Part shown: positions 33,283-44,493 of the stretch, one piece after another
Layout of the letters: each line of letters opens with the position of its first letter
Position numbering within the stretch: the first letter of the stretch is position 1
Source of the DNA: Candidatus Binatia bacterium
GTDB lineage: Bacteria > Desulfobacterota > Binatia > UBA1149 > JAJCZL01
Reading direction: 5' to 3'
DNA length: 64,000 nt
NCBI GenBank assembly: GCA_028278325.1
Contig: JANQEO010000301.1
Span: 43,283 to 107,282 of the forward strand
Position numbers and translations under genes: made by a program
Notes under the pieces: model-generated
The model's input: the letters and a program-made list of their open reading frames with translations, nothing else
Told to the model about the DNA's origin: nothing
The model's database searches: none

Positions 33283-33570
33283 ATGAAGCTTTCCGCCTCG
33301 CAGGTAAGGCATGTGGCCGCATTGGCGCGACTCGAGCTTTCCGACGCCGAGGTCGAGAGCCTCGGCGAGGACCTCAGCGCGATCCTCGATTACGTGGAGA
33401 AGCTCAACGAGCTCGACACCTCCGACATCGAGCCGACCTCTCACGTAGTCGCGATGGAGACGCCGTTCAGGGAAGACCGCGTCACCAACCCCCAGGAACC
33501 CGAACGCACCCTGGCCAACGCGCCGAAACGTGAAAATGGGCACTTCGTCGTGCCCAGCATCATCGAGTAG
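33283..33570 (+). CDS. gatC: Asp/Glu-tRNA amidotransferase subunit C
   Basis: Predicted 95 residues, the usual size. It shows VRHVAALARLELSDAEVE and the central LSAILDYVEKLNELDTSDIEPTSHV, then FREDRVTNP. GatC holds GatA and GatB together. ATG 33283 gives the family-typical N-terminus MKLSASQVRHV. It opens the gatCAB operon; gatA begins six bases after its stop. Confidence 0.96.
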   Translation: MKLSASQVRHVAALARLELSDAEVESLGEDLSAILDYVEKLNELDTSDIEPTSHVVAMETPFREDRVTNPQEPERTLANAPKRENGHFVVPSIIE

Positions 33571-33576
33571 ACACCG

Positions 33577-35045
<1,469 letters not shown>

Positions 35046-35049
<4 letters not shown>

Positions 35050-36506
35050 GCGAATACGAGGCGGGCAACTGGGAGGCCGTAGTAGGCCTCGAAGTTCACA
35101 CTCAGCTTCTGACCGAGTCCAAGCTGTTCTGTGGATGTTCGGCGGCTTTCGGCGCCCCACCCAATCACAACACTTGCCCGGTCTGCACCGGCATGCCGGG
35201 AGCCCTGCCGGTTCTCAACCGCAGTGCCGTAGAGTTCGCGATCCGTGCTGCGCTCGCCACCAATTGCCGCATCAATCCGTCGAGCCGCTGGGCACGCAAG
35301 AACTACTTCTATCCGGACTTGCCCAAGGCCTACCAGATAAGCCAATACGAACAGCCCTACTGCGAGCACGGCTCGGTAACGATCGAGGTCGACGGCGAGC
35401 AAAGCGAAGTGCGCCTGACCCGCATTCACATGGAAGAGGACGCGGGCAAGAACATCCACGACGCCCACGCCGACTATTCCCTCGTCGACCTCAACCGTTC
35501 GAGCGTGCCGTTGCTGGAGATCGTGAGCGAACCCGATATCCGCAACGCAGCTCAAGCAGTGACCTACATGCGCAAACTGCGCTCCATCGTTCGCTACATC
35601 CGCATATCCGACGGAAACATGAACGAAGGCAGCATGCGCTGTGACGCCAACGTTTCGCTGCGCAAGCGCGGAAGCTCCGAACTCGGCACCCGCACCGAGA
35701 CCAAGAACATGAACAGCTTCCGCTCCATCGAGAGCGCCATCAACTACGAAATTGAGAGACAGGCCGAGGTCCTCAACTCCGGCGGCTCGATCGAGCAGGA
35801 AACGCGTCTGTGGGACCCGAACCAAGGCATCACTCGCTCGATGAGGAGCAAGGAAGAAGCTCACGACTACAGATACTTTCCCGAGCCCGATCTTCTGCCC
35901 CTGGACATCGACGAGGCCTGGATCGCCAAGGTCGCCGAGTCCATGCCCGAGTTACCCGACGCGCGCCGCGCACGCTTCATCAGCGAATACGGGCTGCCCG
36001 AGTACGACGCGGGCGTGCTCACGGCCACCAAAGAGTTGGCGGACTACTACGAAACAGCGGTCGGGGAACACGCCAACCCGAAGGCCGTGTCCAACTGGGT
36101 GATGGGCGACATCATCCGCATAGCCAACGAAGCGGCGGTCGACTCGGAGCCGGACTTTTCGGCGATCCCGGTCAGTGCGCCGCGCTTGGCGGCACTGGTA
36201 AAGCTGATCGACGAAGGAACCATCAGCGGCAAGATCGCCAAGACGGTCTTCGAGAAAATGGTCACGAGCGAGGACTCGCCCGCCGATATCGTGGCGCGCG
36301 AAGGGCTCGTTCAAGAAAGCGACGAGGGCAAGCTCGGCGGCATCATCGATGAGCTGCTGTCGGCCAATCCGGACAAGGTCGAGGAGTACCGGGGCGGCAA
36401 GGACAAGCTGCTGGGCTTCTTCGTCGGCCAGGTCATGAAGGCCTCCGGGGGTAAAGCCAACCCTCAGGTGGTCAACAAGCTCCTCAAAGAAAAGCTCTCG
36501 GCTTGA
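35046..36506 (+). CDS. gatB: Asp/Glu-tRNA amidotransferase subunit B
   Basis: Predicted 486 residues. The N-terminal kinase-like cradle starts [22 protein letters not shown] and has [17 protein letters not shown] with the zinc-binding Cys residues. [21 protein letters not shown] is diagnostic. The C-terminal YqeY-like tail helices end near residue 480. GatB activates Glu/Asp on mischarged tRNA with ATP. GTG 35046 overlaps gatA. A strong hairpin terminator follows at 36518. Confidence 0.97.
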
Positions 36507-36517
36507 CGCAAACAAAA

Positions 36518-36546
36518 AGCCCGGCGGACACGAGGCCCGCCGGGCT
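36518..36546. terminator. bidirectional intrinsic terminator
   Basis: AGCCCGGCGG (36518-36527) pairs perfectly with CCGCCGGGCT (36537-36546) around nine bases. On the minus strand the stem runs into TTTTTGTTTG (complement of 36511-36518), a good U tract for the alcohol dehydrogenase operon. On the plus strand CTTC follows and it can serve gatCAB. Confidence 0.85.
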
Positions 36547-36575
36547 CTTCATCACCCGTGTCGGCCGGGGCCGCG

Positions 36576-37676
36576 TCAGTTGTATACGATAACCGAGCGG
36601 ATCACGTCGCCTTCGAGCATGGCCTTGAAGGCATCGTTGACGTCGTCGAGGCCAATCCTCTGGGAGACCATGCCCTTGAGGTCCAGTTCGCCCTTGTTGG
36701 CGAAGTCCAGGAACTTCCCGAAGTCTTCACGCGGGTTGGCCGATCCGTAGATCGTGCCCACGGCCCGCTTGTTCTCCAGCGTCATCATCTGAGCCGGGAA
36801 CGACACCTCCTGGGCGGCGGGTGAAACGCCGACCATGATCATGGCGCCGCCGGGGCGCGTCATGTCGTAAGCCTGACGCTGCAAGGCGGGAAGACCGACG
36901 ACTTCGAAAACGTAGTCGGCGCCGCGGTTGCCGGTAAGCTCCATCACGAACTGCTGCACATCGGTATCGCTCGGATCGATGGCATGGGTCGCGCCGTGCT
37001 CCTCGGCTGCTTTTCGCTTGGATGCGTTGAGGTCGACGGCGACGATGTTCTCGGCCTTGGCGATGCGGCAGCCTTGGATCACGCTCTGCCCAACGCCGCC
37101 GACTCCGATCACTACACAGGTCGTGCCGGGCTTCACGTCGGCCGCGAACAGCACCGAGCCCAGGCCCGTCGTAACACCACAGCCGACCAAGGCGGCTTCC
37201 TCCAACGAGAAGTCGTTGGGGATCTTTACCAGGGCGCCCTCATGAACCACCGACTCCTCGGAGAAGGTTCCGAGCCCGCCGATCGCGCCCATGAGCTTGG
37301 AGCCGTCCGAGCGGTTCCACGGCATGCGTCCGTAGGCCAGGGCCAGGGACTGTTCGCACACGTAGGTCTGTCCGTTCTGGCAGTAGTAGCACTGGCCGCA
37401 AAGAGGCTTGAAGTTGCCGATTACGTGGTCACCGGTCTGGAATCCGGCCACGGTCTCTCCGGCGCTGACGACTACTCCGGCCCCTTCGTGACCGAGAATG
37501 TTGGGGCCGGGCACGGGCAGGTTGCCGTTCCATACCGAGACGTCGGAATGGCATACACCGCTCGCCCCCCACTTGACGTGCACTTCACCCGGGCCCGGAG
37601 GATCGAGGGTAAGTTCTTCTACGACCAGGGGTTCGTTTTCGGCTGCGAGTATGGCTGCTCTCATAGCGCCGTACAT
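36576..37676 (-). CDS. zinc-dependent alcohol dehydrogenase, class III-like
   Basis: Predicted 366 residues. Catalytic zinc ligands are C42 (SGVCHSDV), H63-E64 (GHEGAG) and the later Cys in ALVGCGVTTGLGSV. Structural zinc is held by C93, C96, C99 and C107. The NAD loop is VVIGVGGVGQSVIQGCRIA, followed by D of VAVDLN. The pattern resembles the glutathione/mycothiol-dependent formaldehyde and NDMA-dependent groups. The substrate is not assigned. It lies 76 bases downstream of argJ on the same strand. ATG at residue 5 is an alternative start. Confidence 0.93.
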   Translation of the reverse strand: MYGAMRAAILAAENEPLVVEELTLDPPGPGEVHVKWGASGVCHSDVSVWNGNLPVPGPNILGHEGAGVVVSAGETVAGFQTGDHVIGNFKPLCGQCYYCQNGQTYVCEQSLALAYGRMPWNRSDGSKLMGAIGGLGTFSEESVVHEGALVKIPNDFSLEEAALVGCGVTTGLGSVLFAADVKPGTTCVVIGVGGVGQSVIQGCRIAKAENIVAVDLNASKRKAAEEHGATHAIDPSDTDVQQFVMELTGNRGADYVFEVVGLPALQRQAYDMTRPGGAMIMVGVSPAAQEVSFPAQMMTLENKRAVGTIYGSANPREDFGKFLDFANKGELDLKGMVSQRIGLDDVNDAFKAMLEGDVIRSVIVYN

Positions 37677-37752
37677 ACATACGCGCTCGGGCCAACGGAA
37701 GAGCCCCGCGCAAGAATCTCGGCGGCTCGAAACCGCCCACCCCGAGCGGTCT

Positions 37753-38964
37753 CTAGCTGGTGTACTGGGAGTTGAAGCGGACGTAGGGCTCGGTCAGATC
37801 GCTTGTGATCTTTGATGCTCTTCCCCGCCCCTTACCGAAGGTCAGCGTCACGGTGAAAGAGTCCTGGCGCATCACCTTTCTGGCCATCCGCCGAGCCTCG
37901 TCGGACACCAACACGCCGTCCTTTACCAGGGCGACATCGTCGACGTCGATGGCAAGCTTGGCCGGATCGAGCTTTACGCCGGCGTTGCCCGCCGCCATTA
38001 GCATGCGCCCCCAGTTGGGATCGGCGCCGGCAAACGCGGTCTTGACCAACACTGAGGTAGCAATCGCATCGGCGACCTTCTCGGCCGACTCGTTGTCCGC
38101 CGTGCCGACGGCGACGATCTCGACCATCTTGGTAGCGCCCTCCCCGTCACGGACCATGAGACGGGCGAGCTCCTCGCAAACTTCGGCAACACCGGCGGCG
38201 AGCGCCTTGAACTCGCGGCCGCCGTCCTCGTCGATGCGCCCCCCGGGTGCCTCGGCCGATGCCAACAATACCGCGGTATCGTTGGTAGAGGTGTCGCCGC
38301 CGACGCTCACACGGTTGAAGCCTGCCGCCACGCCGTCGCGCAAAAGAGTCTTGGCGGCTTCACGGGTCAGATCGGCATCGGTAACGATCACGGCAAGCAT
38401 CGTAGCCATGCCCGGATGGATCATCCCCGCGCCTTTGGCAATACCGCATACGTTGACCGTCGCCCCACCAACGTCGACCTCCCGGTGCGACCACTTCGGG
38501 AAAGCGTCGGAAGTCATCATCGCCCTTGCGGCAGCGGCCAGCCCTTTCCGGCTGAGTCCGTCGACGGCCAGCGACACGGCCCGCGCGAAAGGCGTGCGTT
38601 CCATCTGCACGCCGATGACGCCGGTGGAACAGGGCAGCACCAATGAAGGATCGATGGCCAGGCGCGAGCCGAGTTCCCGGCAGCTCCAGCGCACGAACTT
38701 CTCACCCTTCTCCCCGGTGCCGGCGTTGGCGTTGCCGGAGTTGATCATGACTGCCTGAATGCGTCCGTCGGCCGCGTTCTCACGGGCGACTTTCACAGGT
38801 GCGGCGGCGGATGCGTTCTGGGTGAACACCGCCGCAGACACGGCCGGGCGGTCGGCCACTACCAGGGCGAAGTCGCGACGCCCTTTGGGCTTGAGTCCGC
38901 CGTGGACGCCGGAAAAGCGAAATCCCCGTACGGGCGGTGGAACCGCGGCAGGATCAACCTTCAT
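37753..38964 (-). CDS. argJ: ArgJ glutamate N-acetyltransferase
   Basis: Predicted 403 residues. ArgJ is an autoproteolytic enzyme of arginine synthesis; the cleavage block HPGMATMLAVIVTDA places the nucleophile Thr after Ala. Other family pieces are VMINSGNANAGTGEKG, PCSTGVIGV and FAGADPNWGRMLMAAG. It moves the acetyl group from N-acetylornithine to glutamate and may also use acetyl-CoA. Start ATG 38964 lies 27 bases after the secA stop. Confidence 0.96.
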   Translation of the reverse strand: MKVDPAAVPPPVRGFRFSGVHGGLKPKGRRDFALVVADRPAVSAAVFTQNASAAAPVKVARENAADGRIQAVMINSGNANAGTGEKGEKFVRWSCRELGSRLAIDPSLVLPCSTGVIGVQMERTPFARAVSLAVDGLSRKGLAAAARAMMTSDAFPKWSHREVDVGGATVNVCGIAKGAGMIHPGMATMLAVIVTDADLTREAAKTLLRDGVAAGFNRVSVGGDTSTNDTAVLLASAEAPGGRIDEDGGREFKALAAGVAEVCEELARLMVRDGEGATKMVEIVAVGTADNESAEKVADAIATSVLVKTAFAGADPNWGRMLMAAGNAGVKLDPAKLAIDVDDVALVKDGVLVSDEARRMARKVMRQDSFTVTLTFGKGRGRASKITSDLTEPYVRFNSQYTS

Positions 38965-38991
38965 GGACAGGCTCCCCGCTCGATGCCTGTC

Positions 38992-41667
38992 TCAATCTCG
39001 ACCGTGGCATTTCTTGTACTTCTTGCCGCTACCGCAAGGACAGGGATCGTTGCGCCCGACCTTGGCCCCCTCGCGTTTTACCTGAGCGGGAGCCTCGGCA
39101 GCCGCCTCGGTGCCGCGGCCGAGGGTGATGTTGCGTTGAGCCTCGCGGCGTTGCTGCTCCTCCATACGGTTCACGTCCTGCTCGGCCGCGATGCGTACGG
39201 AGTAGAGCTTCTCGACCACGTCCTGCTCGAAGCGCCCCATCATGGCCTCGAACATGTCGAAGCCTTCGCGCTGGTATTCCTGCAACGGGTTTCTCTGCCC
39301 GTAGCCGCGCAGGCCGATGCCTTCCTTGAGGTGATCCATGGCCAGCAGGTGGTCCTTCCAATGACTGTCGAGAGACTGGAGAGTGATCACCCGTTCGAGA
39401 TGACTCAGGACGTCAGCACCCAGTTCCTGCTCGCGATTCTTGTAGGCGTCCTGGGCGCGTTCGACGACGATCTCTTCAAGCTCTTCCGGCGTGATGTCCT
39501 CACGCTGTTCTTCATTCAGATCGAGCCGGAACCGGAACTGAGCGAACATAGCGTCGTCGAGGGACTTCCAATCCCACTCGTCGGTGGACTTTTCCGGATC
39601 CGCCACGGATGCCGCCACGCCCCCGGCTGCGCTGGTAGCCATCTCGAGGATCTCTTCACGCAACTCGCCGTTCTCGCTCCCGGCCTGGCTCAGGTAGAGA
39701 GAGCGGCGGCCGTAGACCACCTCGCGCTGCTTGTTCATGACGTCATCGTATTCGAGAAGATGCTTTCGCATGTCGAAGTTGTGACCTTCGACCTTGCGCT
39801 GGGCATTCTCGATGGCGCGCGAGATCATCTTGGCCTCGATGGGAACGCCCTCTTCCATACCGAGACGTTCCATCAAGCTCTGGATTCGCTCCGCACCGAA
39901 GATGCGCAGCAAGTCGTCCTCGAGAGACATGTAGAAGCGCGATGAACCGGGGTCGCCTTGACGGCCCGAGCGTCCACGCAGCTGGTTGTCGATGCGCCGC
40001 GACTCGTGTCTTTCGGTGCCCAGAATGTGCAAGCCGCCCGCTTCGAGCACTTCTTCGCGCTCGGCCTTACACTGCTCGACATACTTTCCGAGCGTGGACT
40101 CCCAAGCGTCGTTTTCGTGCTCGTGACCTTGAACGATGCCCAAGTCGGCGCGTGCCATGAATTCCGGATTGCCACCCAGCACGATGTCGGTTCCACGCCC
40201 CGCCATGTTGGTCGAGATGGTCACGGCCGCTTTGCGGCCGGCCTGGGCAACGATCTCGGCCTCGCGTGCGTGATGCTTGGCGTTGAGCACGTGGTGCTTC
40301 GTGCCGGCTTTCTTGAGCAGGGCACTGAGCTTCTCGGAGTTTTCTATCGAGATCGTGCCGACCAGAACGGGTTGGCCGCGCTCGTTGCACTCCTCGATCT
40401 CTTCGATGACGGCGTTGAACTTCTCGCGTTCGGTCTTGTAGACGACGTCGGGATGATCCTCGCGGATCATCGGCTTATTGGTTGGGATGACCGAAACGTC
40501 GAGATTGTAGATCTTCTTAAACTCGGCCGCTTCGGTGTCGGCCGTACCCGTCATCCCGGCAAGCTTGTCGTACATGCGGAAGTAGTTCTGGAAGGTCACC
40601 GTGGCCAGAGTCTGGTTCTCACGCTCGATGCGCACGCCTTCCTTGGCCTCGATCGCTTGGTGCAGACCATCGCTCCAGCGCCTCCCGGGCATGAGGCGGC
40701 CGGTGAACTCGTCGACGATGACGACCTGGTTGTCCTGGATCATGTAATCCACGTCGAGCTTGAACAGTGCGTGCGCCCGCAGGCCTTGGTTCACGTGATG
40801 GAGCACCTCGATCTGTGAAGGATCGTAGAGGTTGTCGATGCCGAGAATCTTTTCGACATGCGCGACGCCTTCCTCGGTCAACGTGGCCGTGCGCAGCTTC
40901 TCGTCGATGGCGAAATCTTCTTCCTTCTTGAGCCTCGGGATGATGCGGTTGATGGCGTAGTACTTGTCGGTGGAATCCTCGGCCGGGCCCGAGATGATCA
41001 ACGGCGTTCGGGCTTCGTCGATGAGAATCGAGTCGACCTCGTCGACGATGGCGTAGTGCAGATTGCCTTGGACCTGCTCCTCTGCGCCGAACTTCATGTT
41101 GTCACGCAGATAGTCGAAGCCGAATTCGTTGTTCTGTCCGTAGGTGATGTCGGAACGATAGGCATTGAGCCTGTCGCCCTCGTCCATGTCGGCGACGATC
41201 ACCCCCACCGACATCCCCAGGAAACGATATATCTGGCCCATCCACTCCGCGTCGCGCCGCGCCAGGTAGTCGTTGACGGTTACCAGATGAACGCCCTTGC
41301 CGGTCAACGCGTTGGCGTACAGAGGCAATGTCGCCACCAGGGTCTTACCTTCACCGGTTTTCATCTCGGTGATCCGGCCCTGATGCAGGACCAAGCCACC
41401 GAGTACCTGGCAGTCGAAGTGGCGCATGTTGAGAGTGCGCTTGCCGACCTCACGTACCGTCGCGAAGGCTTCGGGCAGCAGGTCGTCTACGCTCTCGCCC
41501 TTGTCGAGACGCTCGCGGAATCTCGTGGTGGCGCCCTTCAGGGTGGCATCGTCCATCGCGGAGACCTCGGCCTCGAGTTCGTTCACGCGTGTGACGAAAG
41601 GCGAGAGCCGCTTGAGGAAGCGCGCGTTGGCGGTCCCGAAGACCTTTTGAGCCAGTTCAGTGAACAT
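38992..41667 (-). CDS. secA: SecA preprotein translocase ATPase
   Basis: Predicted 891 residues. Walker A is [17 protein letters not shown], the DEAD-like Walker B is [21 protein letters not shown], and the second helicase half has [13 protein letters not shown] and [15 protein letters not shown]. The C-terminus keeps the zinc-binding SecB/ribosome motif [17 protein letters not shown]. The preprotein cross-linking domain lies about 220-370. The protein drives export through SecYEG. ATG 41667 gives the family N-terminus [10 protein letters not shown]. The upstream DUF362 gene overlaps its start by 11 bases. Confidence 0.97.
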   Translation of the reverse strand: MFTELAQKVFGTANARFLKRLSPFVTRVNELEAEVSAMDDATLKGATTRFRERLDKGESVDDLLPEAFATVREVGKRTLNMRHFDCQVLGGLVLHQGRITEMKTGEGKTLVATLPLYANALTGKGVHLVTVNDYLARRDAEWMGQIYRFLGMSVGVIVADMDEGDRLNAYRSDITYGQNNEFGFDYLRDNMKFGAEEQVQGNLHYAIVDEVDSILIDEARTPLIISGPAEDSTDKYYAINRIIPRLKKEEDFAIDEKLRTATLTEEGVAHVEKILGIDNLYDPSQIEVLHHVNQGLRAHALFKLDVDYMIQDNQVVIVDEFTGRLMPGRRWSDGLHQAIEAKEGVRIERENQTLATVTFQNYFRMYDKLAGMTGTADTEAAEFKKIYNLDVSVIPTNKPMIREDHPDVVYKTEREKFNAVIEEIEECNERGQPVLVGTISIENSEKLSALLKKAGTKHHVLNAKHHAREAEIVAQAGRKAAVTISTNMAGRGTDIVLGGNPEFMARADLGIVQGHEHENDAWESTLGKYVEQCKAEREEVLEAGGLHILGTERHESRRIDNQLRGRSGRQGDPGSSRFYMSLEDDLLRIFGAERIQSLMERLGMEEGVPIEAKMISRAIENAQRKVEGHNFDMRKHLLEYDDVMNKQREVVYGRRSLYLSQAGSENGELREEILEMATSAAGGVAASVADPEKSTDEWDWKSLDDAMFAQFRFRLDLNEEQREDITPEELEEIVVERAQDAYKNREQELGADVLSHLERVITLQSLDSHWKDHLLAMDHLKEGIGLRGYGQRNPLQEYQREGFDMFEAMMGRFEQDVVEKLYSVRIAAEQDVNRMEEQQRREAQRNITLGRGTEAAAEAPAQVKREGAKVGRNDPCPCGSGKKYKKCHGRD

Positions 41668-42796
41668 TCGCTGTCGCGACCTGCGAGGACGCCGGGGCGC
41701 CGGACGGTCTCGTCGGCCGCCGGTAGCTGTCGAACAACCTGCCCCACTCGGTTTTGTCGAACTCCCTGATGCGCTTTCTTCCGATGAGCGGATACCACAA
41801 GAAGTCGTGATAGATGTTGGAAGCCAGGGGTGCCCAGGCAACCAGCGGCGAATGAAGAGCGGCTTTCTCCATGAACCGCAGAGGCCCCTTGCGCAGCATC
41901 TGGTCGCCCCAGATTACGAAGCTCTTCGCCGTCTTGAACCCGAAGTTCACGCCGCTGACATCTTCACCGGCGATCTTGATCTTGGATACATCGGCACAAC
42001 CGAGCTCGCGCTCGTGGGCCATCCTCAGGTAATCGATGGAGAAGGGATCGAATCCCATCATCTTGGCCGCCACTGCATCGATGGCGACGCTGTCGGCGCC
42101 GGCCAGAATATACCCCTTGATTTTGGGCACCATGGTACGGGGCCCCGCACCGTCGCCGCATACCGTGCCGTCCATCACCGAGAACACGGCGGGGTGAAGC
42201 TCTCTTTGCATGTAGAGAAGATCGACGAGCACTTCATGGATGTGCTTGTGGGCGTAGTGGCGGACTTCCTTTAGCAGACCACCGAAGGCGTTCTTGATCG
42301 CGCCCGTCGTCACGGAATGACCGTGGGTCTTGACCGTGGGCAGATGCACGATGCTGCGGCCCTTGAACAAAGTCGGAATCTCGATTCCGTCCGGGAAGAT
42401 GTCGTTGAGCTTGAGAAGTTCGCTCTCGAATCGATAAGTTTCCCAATCTGCCTGGTTCAGTGGCGTGAAGCCGAGGCCGTAGTGACGTAAGACAGGATTC
42501 CAGAGGTTGTTCTGGCAACCTTTGAGCGGATCCGTGACCACGGTGCGGTTCTCGACCGGCAAGAGCTGGGACGGCGAGAAGCCCTTGGACAGCAAAGTGC
42601 GTACTACCCCCTCGAACTGCCAGGGCTGGGAGGAGCAGGCCGGAAAGTACTTGGTCCAGGACAGGTTCAGCTTGATCAGAGTGTCTTTGTCGCGAGGAAG
42701 CGCGTCGTCGACACCGGCCATGTCCATGACACGCTGGTAATCGAGAACGACCGATCGTGGCTGGGTCTTCAGTACTGCGACGGTGCTGTCAGGCAT
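41657..42796 (-). CDS. DUF362 family protein
   Basis: Predicted 379 residues. It reads [33 protein letters not shown], then [26 protein letters not shown] and [24 protein letters not shown], the core of DUF362. In other proteins this domain is fused to 4Fe-4S ferredoxin modules; none is seen here. The role is unknown. It probably shares a transcript with secA, with which it overlaps. Confidence 0.88.
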   Translation of the reverse strand: MPDSTVAVLKTQPRSVVLDYQRVMDMAGVDDALPRDKDTLIKLNLSWTKYFPACSSQPWQFEGVVRTLLSKGFSPSQLLPVENRTVVTDPLKGCQNNLWNPVLRHYGLGFTPLNQADWETYRFESELLKLNDIFPDGIEIPTLFKGRSIVHLPTVKTHGHSVTTGAIKNAFGGLLKEVRHYAHKHIHEVLVDLLYMQRELHPAVFSVMDGTVCGDGAGPRTMVPKIKGYILAGADSVAIDAVAAKMMGFDPFSIDYLRMAHERELGCADVSKIKIAGEDVSGVNFGFKTAKSFVIWGDQMLRKGPLRFMEKAALHSPLVAWAPLASNIYHDFLWYPLIGRKRIREFDKTEWGRLFDSYRRPTRPSGAPASSQVATANVH

Positions 42797-42895
42797 CCAA
42801 ACTCCTGATTATAGGGATGCGGGAGGCGCTTCGAAACAGGTCTAGGTAACCCAAACCTGCCGACTCCTCAATGCGTCATGTGGTCTGATCCGGCC

Positions 42896-43483
42896 TCATT
42901 CGGTGCCGACCGCCGCCGATACCCAAGCCCACAACGCCTCTATACCGCGCCCGGTGCGGGCCGAGGTGACGATTGCGGGTGCGTCGCCCAGCAGCGGCGC
43001 CAGCTCCTCCACACGCTTCTTGAGGCGCCCGGTTGCCAGCTTGTCGCACTTGGTCAGCACCCAAGCGTAGGCCAGGCCGTGATGCGCAAGAAAGCGGGCC
43101 AGCATGGTCTCTTCCTCCTCGGGCCCGCGGCGTACGTCGATCAGAACAAGCACACCGGCCAGTTCCTCTCGTCTCGACAGGTAGTGCTCCACCAGCGCCT
43201 GCCATCCCTCCCGCTCCTTCTTGGACCGGCTCGCATAGCCGTAGCCTGGTAGGTCGACCAGTGAGATCTCATCGTTGATGCTGAAGAACACGAGGCCGCG
43301 CGTGGCGCCGGGACTGGCACTGGTGCGGGCCAAGCGCCGGCGCCCGACCATCTTGTTGATCAGCGAGGACTTACCGACGTTGGAGCGGCCGGCAATCGCG
43401 ATCTCCGGATGCATGGCGCGTGGAATCGCGGCTATCGACGGTGCGGCGGCCGCGAACTCGGCCTTCGTGACCTTCACGATCAT
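42896..43483 (-). CDS. engB: ribosome-biogenesis GTPase EngB/YihA
   Basis: Predicted 195 residues, normal size. G1 is IAGRSNVGKSSLINKM, G2 lies in the loop TSASPGATRGL, G3 is LVDLPGYGYA, G4 is LTKCDKL and G5 is VTSARTGRG. EngB assists late large-subunit assembly. The start is ATG 43483, with no strong ribosome site. It is downstream of the toxin-antitoxin pair on the same strand. Confidence 0.95.
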   Translation of the reverse strand: MIVKVTKAEFAAAAPSIAAIPRAMHPEIAIAGRSNVGKSSLINKMVGRRRLARTSASPGATRGLVFFSINDEISLVDLPGYGYASRSKKEREGWQALVEHYLSRREELAGVLVLIDVRRGPEEEETMLARFLAHHGLAYAWVLTKCDKLATGRLKKRVEELAPLLGDAPAIVTSARTGRGIEALWAWVSAAVGTE

Positions 43484-43502
43484 TGCGCCGACACTCTAGC
43501 AG

Positions 43503-43546
43503 CGAGGCTCGGTCGGGAAAAAACTCACTCCCGAGCAACAGCCTCG
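43503..43546. repeat. imperfect inverted repeat
   Basis: CGAGGCT (43503-43509) pairs with AGCCTCG (43540-43546), and inside CGGG (43514-43517) pairs with CCCG (43530-43533). The loop carries six A (T on the minus strand). It lies between the antitoxin stop and engB on the leftward transcript and may be a terminator or a processing site. Confidence 0.4.
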
Positions 43547-43590
43547 TCGAGCCGAGTCGCTAGACCCTTCGACCACGTAGGGCTGCGAGG

Positions 43591-43863
43591 TCAGGCAACG
43601 TCCAGGAGGGCGCGCGGGTTCTTATCCGCGATCTGCAGTAGCGTACGAGCTGCACCGGACGGTGCACGTCGGCCTTGCTCCCAATCCTGTAGGGTCCTGA
43701 CGGACACGCCCAAAAGCTCAGCAAAGCGAGACTGAGACAGGCCGGTACCCTCCCGAATCTCAGCGACGCGCGGCAGCGTCGTCACCCGGCCGTGCTTCCC
43801 GCTCTTGATCTCCCGGATTCCCTCCAGGATCTCCTGTCCTATGTCTCTCTTGGTCTTAGGCAT
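43591..43863 (-). CDS. HTH-type antitoxin (HigA/NadS-like)
   Basis: Predicted 90 residues. Residues 30-75 hold an XRE-type helix-turn-helix: VAEIREGTGLSQSRFAELLGVSVRTLQDWEQGRRAPSGAARTLL, then NPRALLDV. This is the standard antitoxin partner of RelE/HigB-type toxins. It overlaps the upstream frameshifted toxin by eight bases (toxin-first order, as in higBA). It probably represses the pair through the palindrome at 44176. The frame is intact although the toxin frame is broken. Confidence 0.88.
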   Translation of the reverse strand: MPKTKRDIGQEILEGIREIKSGKHGRVTTLPRVAEIREGTGLSQSRFAELLGVSVRTLQDWEQGRRAPSGAARTLLQIADKNPRALLDVA

Positions 43864-44169
43864 CGATCTCTTCTCTTATCTTGCGCAACACCGAAGGAGA
43901 TATGCTCGCTGCTTCGGTCTTCGCGTACAACGTCAGCATCCAGATCGCGCCCTCTCCGAGTTTCGCGTAGTAGATCACGCGAACACCCCCTCGCTTGCCG
44001 CTTCCCCCTGTCGCCACCGCAGCTTTCTAACGCCGCCGGAACCACGGAGCACCACTCCAAGTTCAGGGTTCCCTCTAAGAGCTTCTTGAAGCTCCGCGTA
44101 TTGCGCATCGGAGAGGTAATTGCCCACGATCCGTGTGAACAGCTTCGTCTCCACGAAACTGATCACCAT
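43856..44169 (-). pseudogene. RelE/HigB-type toxin, frameshifted in a G-run
   Basis: From ATG 44169 the chain reads MVISFVETKLFTR, LSDAQYAELQEAL, GSGGVRKLRWRQG, then goes out of frame and ends EAASEGVFA. On the minus strand five G (complement of 44004-44008) precede the break. Adding one G restores GSGKRGGVRVIYYAKLGEGA and on to TLYAKTEAASISPSVLRKI, ending at a stop at 43856-43858 inside the antitoxin start. The restored product of 104 residues is typical of RelE-type mRNA interferases. So the toxin is either inactive, expressed by slippage, or affected by a base-calling error. Confidence 0.85.
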
Positions 44170-44171
44170 GT

Positions 44172-44201
44172 ATTATATACGGCACTGCCGTATAGCTGCA
44201 A
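44172..44201 (-). promoter_or_regulatory. toxin-antitoxin promoter and palindromic operator
   Basis: TATACGGC (44176-44183), ACT and GCCGTATA (44187-44194) make a perfect 19-base palindrome. On the minus strand TATAAT (complement of 44172-44177) partly overlaps it, and TTGCAG (complement of 44196-44201) lies 18 bases upstream. The start codon at 44169 is only two bases past the -10 box, so the transcript would be leaderless or would start at the next in-frame GTG (44166). Confidence 0.75.
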
Positions 44202-44330
44202 CCGTGATTTCGCTCGCCAAGACCTACTGACCGGAGTGAGCCTAGAGGTTGGGTAGTCGATTGCCCCAAGAAACACTTATGATGCCGGTTCGTCCAGACG
44301 GAAACGGCGTCAGAACAGGAGCTTAGAGAC

Positions 44331-44354
44331 TAAAAGTCACAATCTGTGATTTTA
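44331..44354. repeat. AT-rich inverted repeat
   Basis: TAAAAGTCACA (44331-44341) and TGTGATTTTA (44345-44354) pair over ten positions with one bulged G, around a three-base centre. It is AT-rich in a GC-rich setting and lies in the 324-base gap (44170-44493) beyond the toxin gene. Apart from the operator and the terminator at 44410, nothing else is seen in that gap. Confidence 0.45.
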
Positions 44355-44409
44355 GACCGGCGTCCACGGCATCTTCGCCTAGCGCGGGAGTTCACCCGCG
44401 CGCCGCTGG

Positions 44410-44444
44410 CAAAGAAAAGGGCCGCCGCTTGTGTGCGACGGCCC
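44410..44444 (-). terminator. intrinsic terminator
   Basis: GGGCCGCCGC (44419-44428) pairs with GCGACGGCCC (44435-44444) with one mismatch. On the minus strand the stem is followed by CTTTTCTTTG. It lies 50 bases past the stop of the SRPBCC-type gene at 44494 and ends its transcript. Confidence 0.85.
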
Positions 44445-44493
44445 TCAAAGGTCACTCGGCCGATGCGGCCAGAGCGTATCGCTATGCCGCAAG

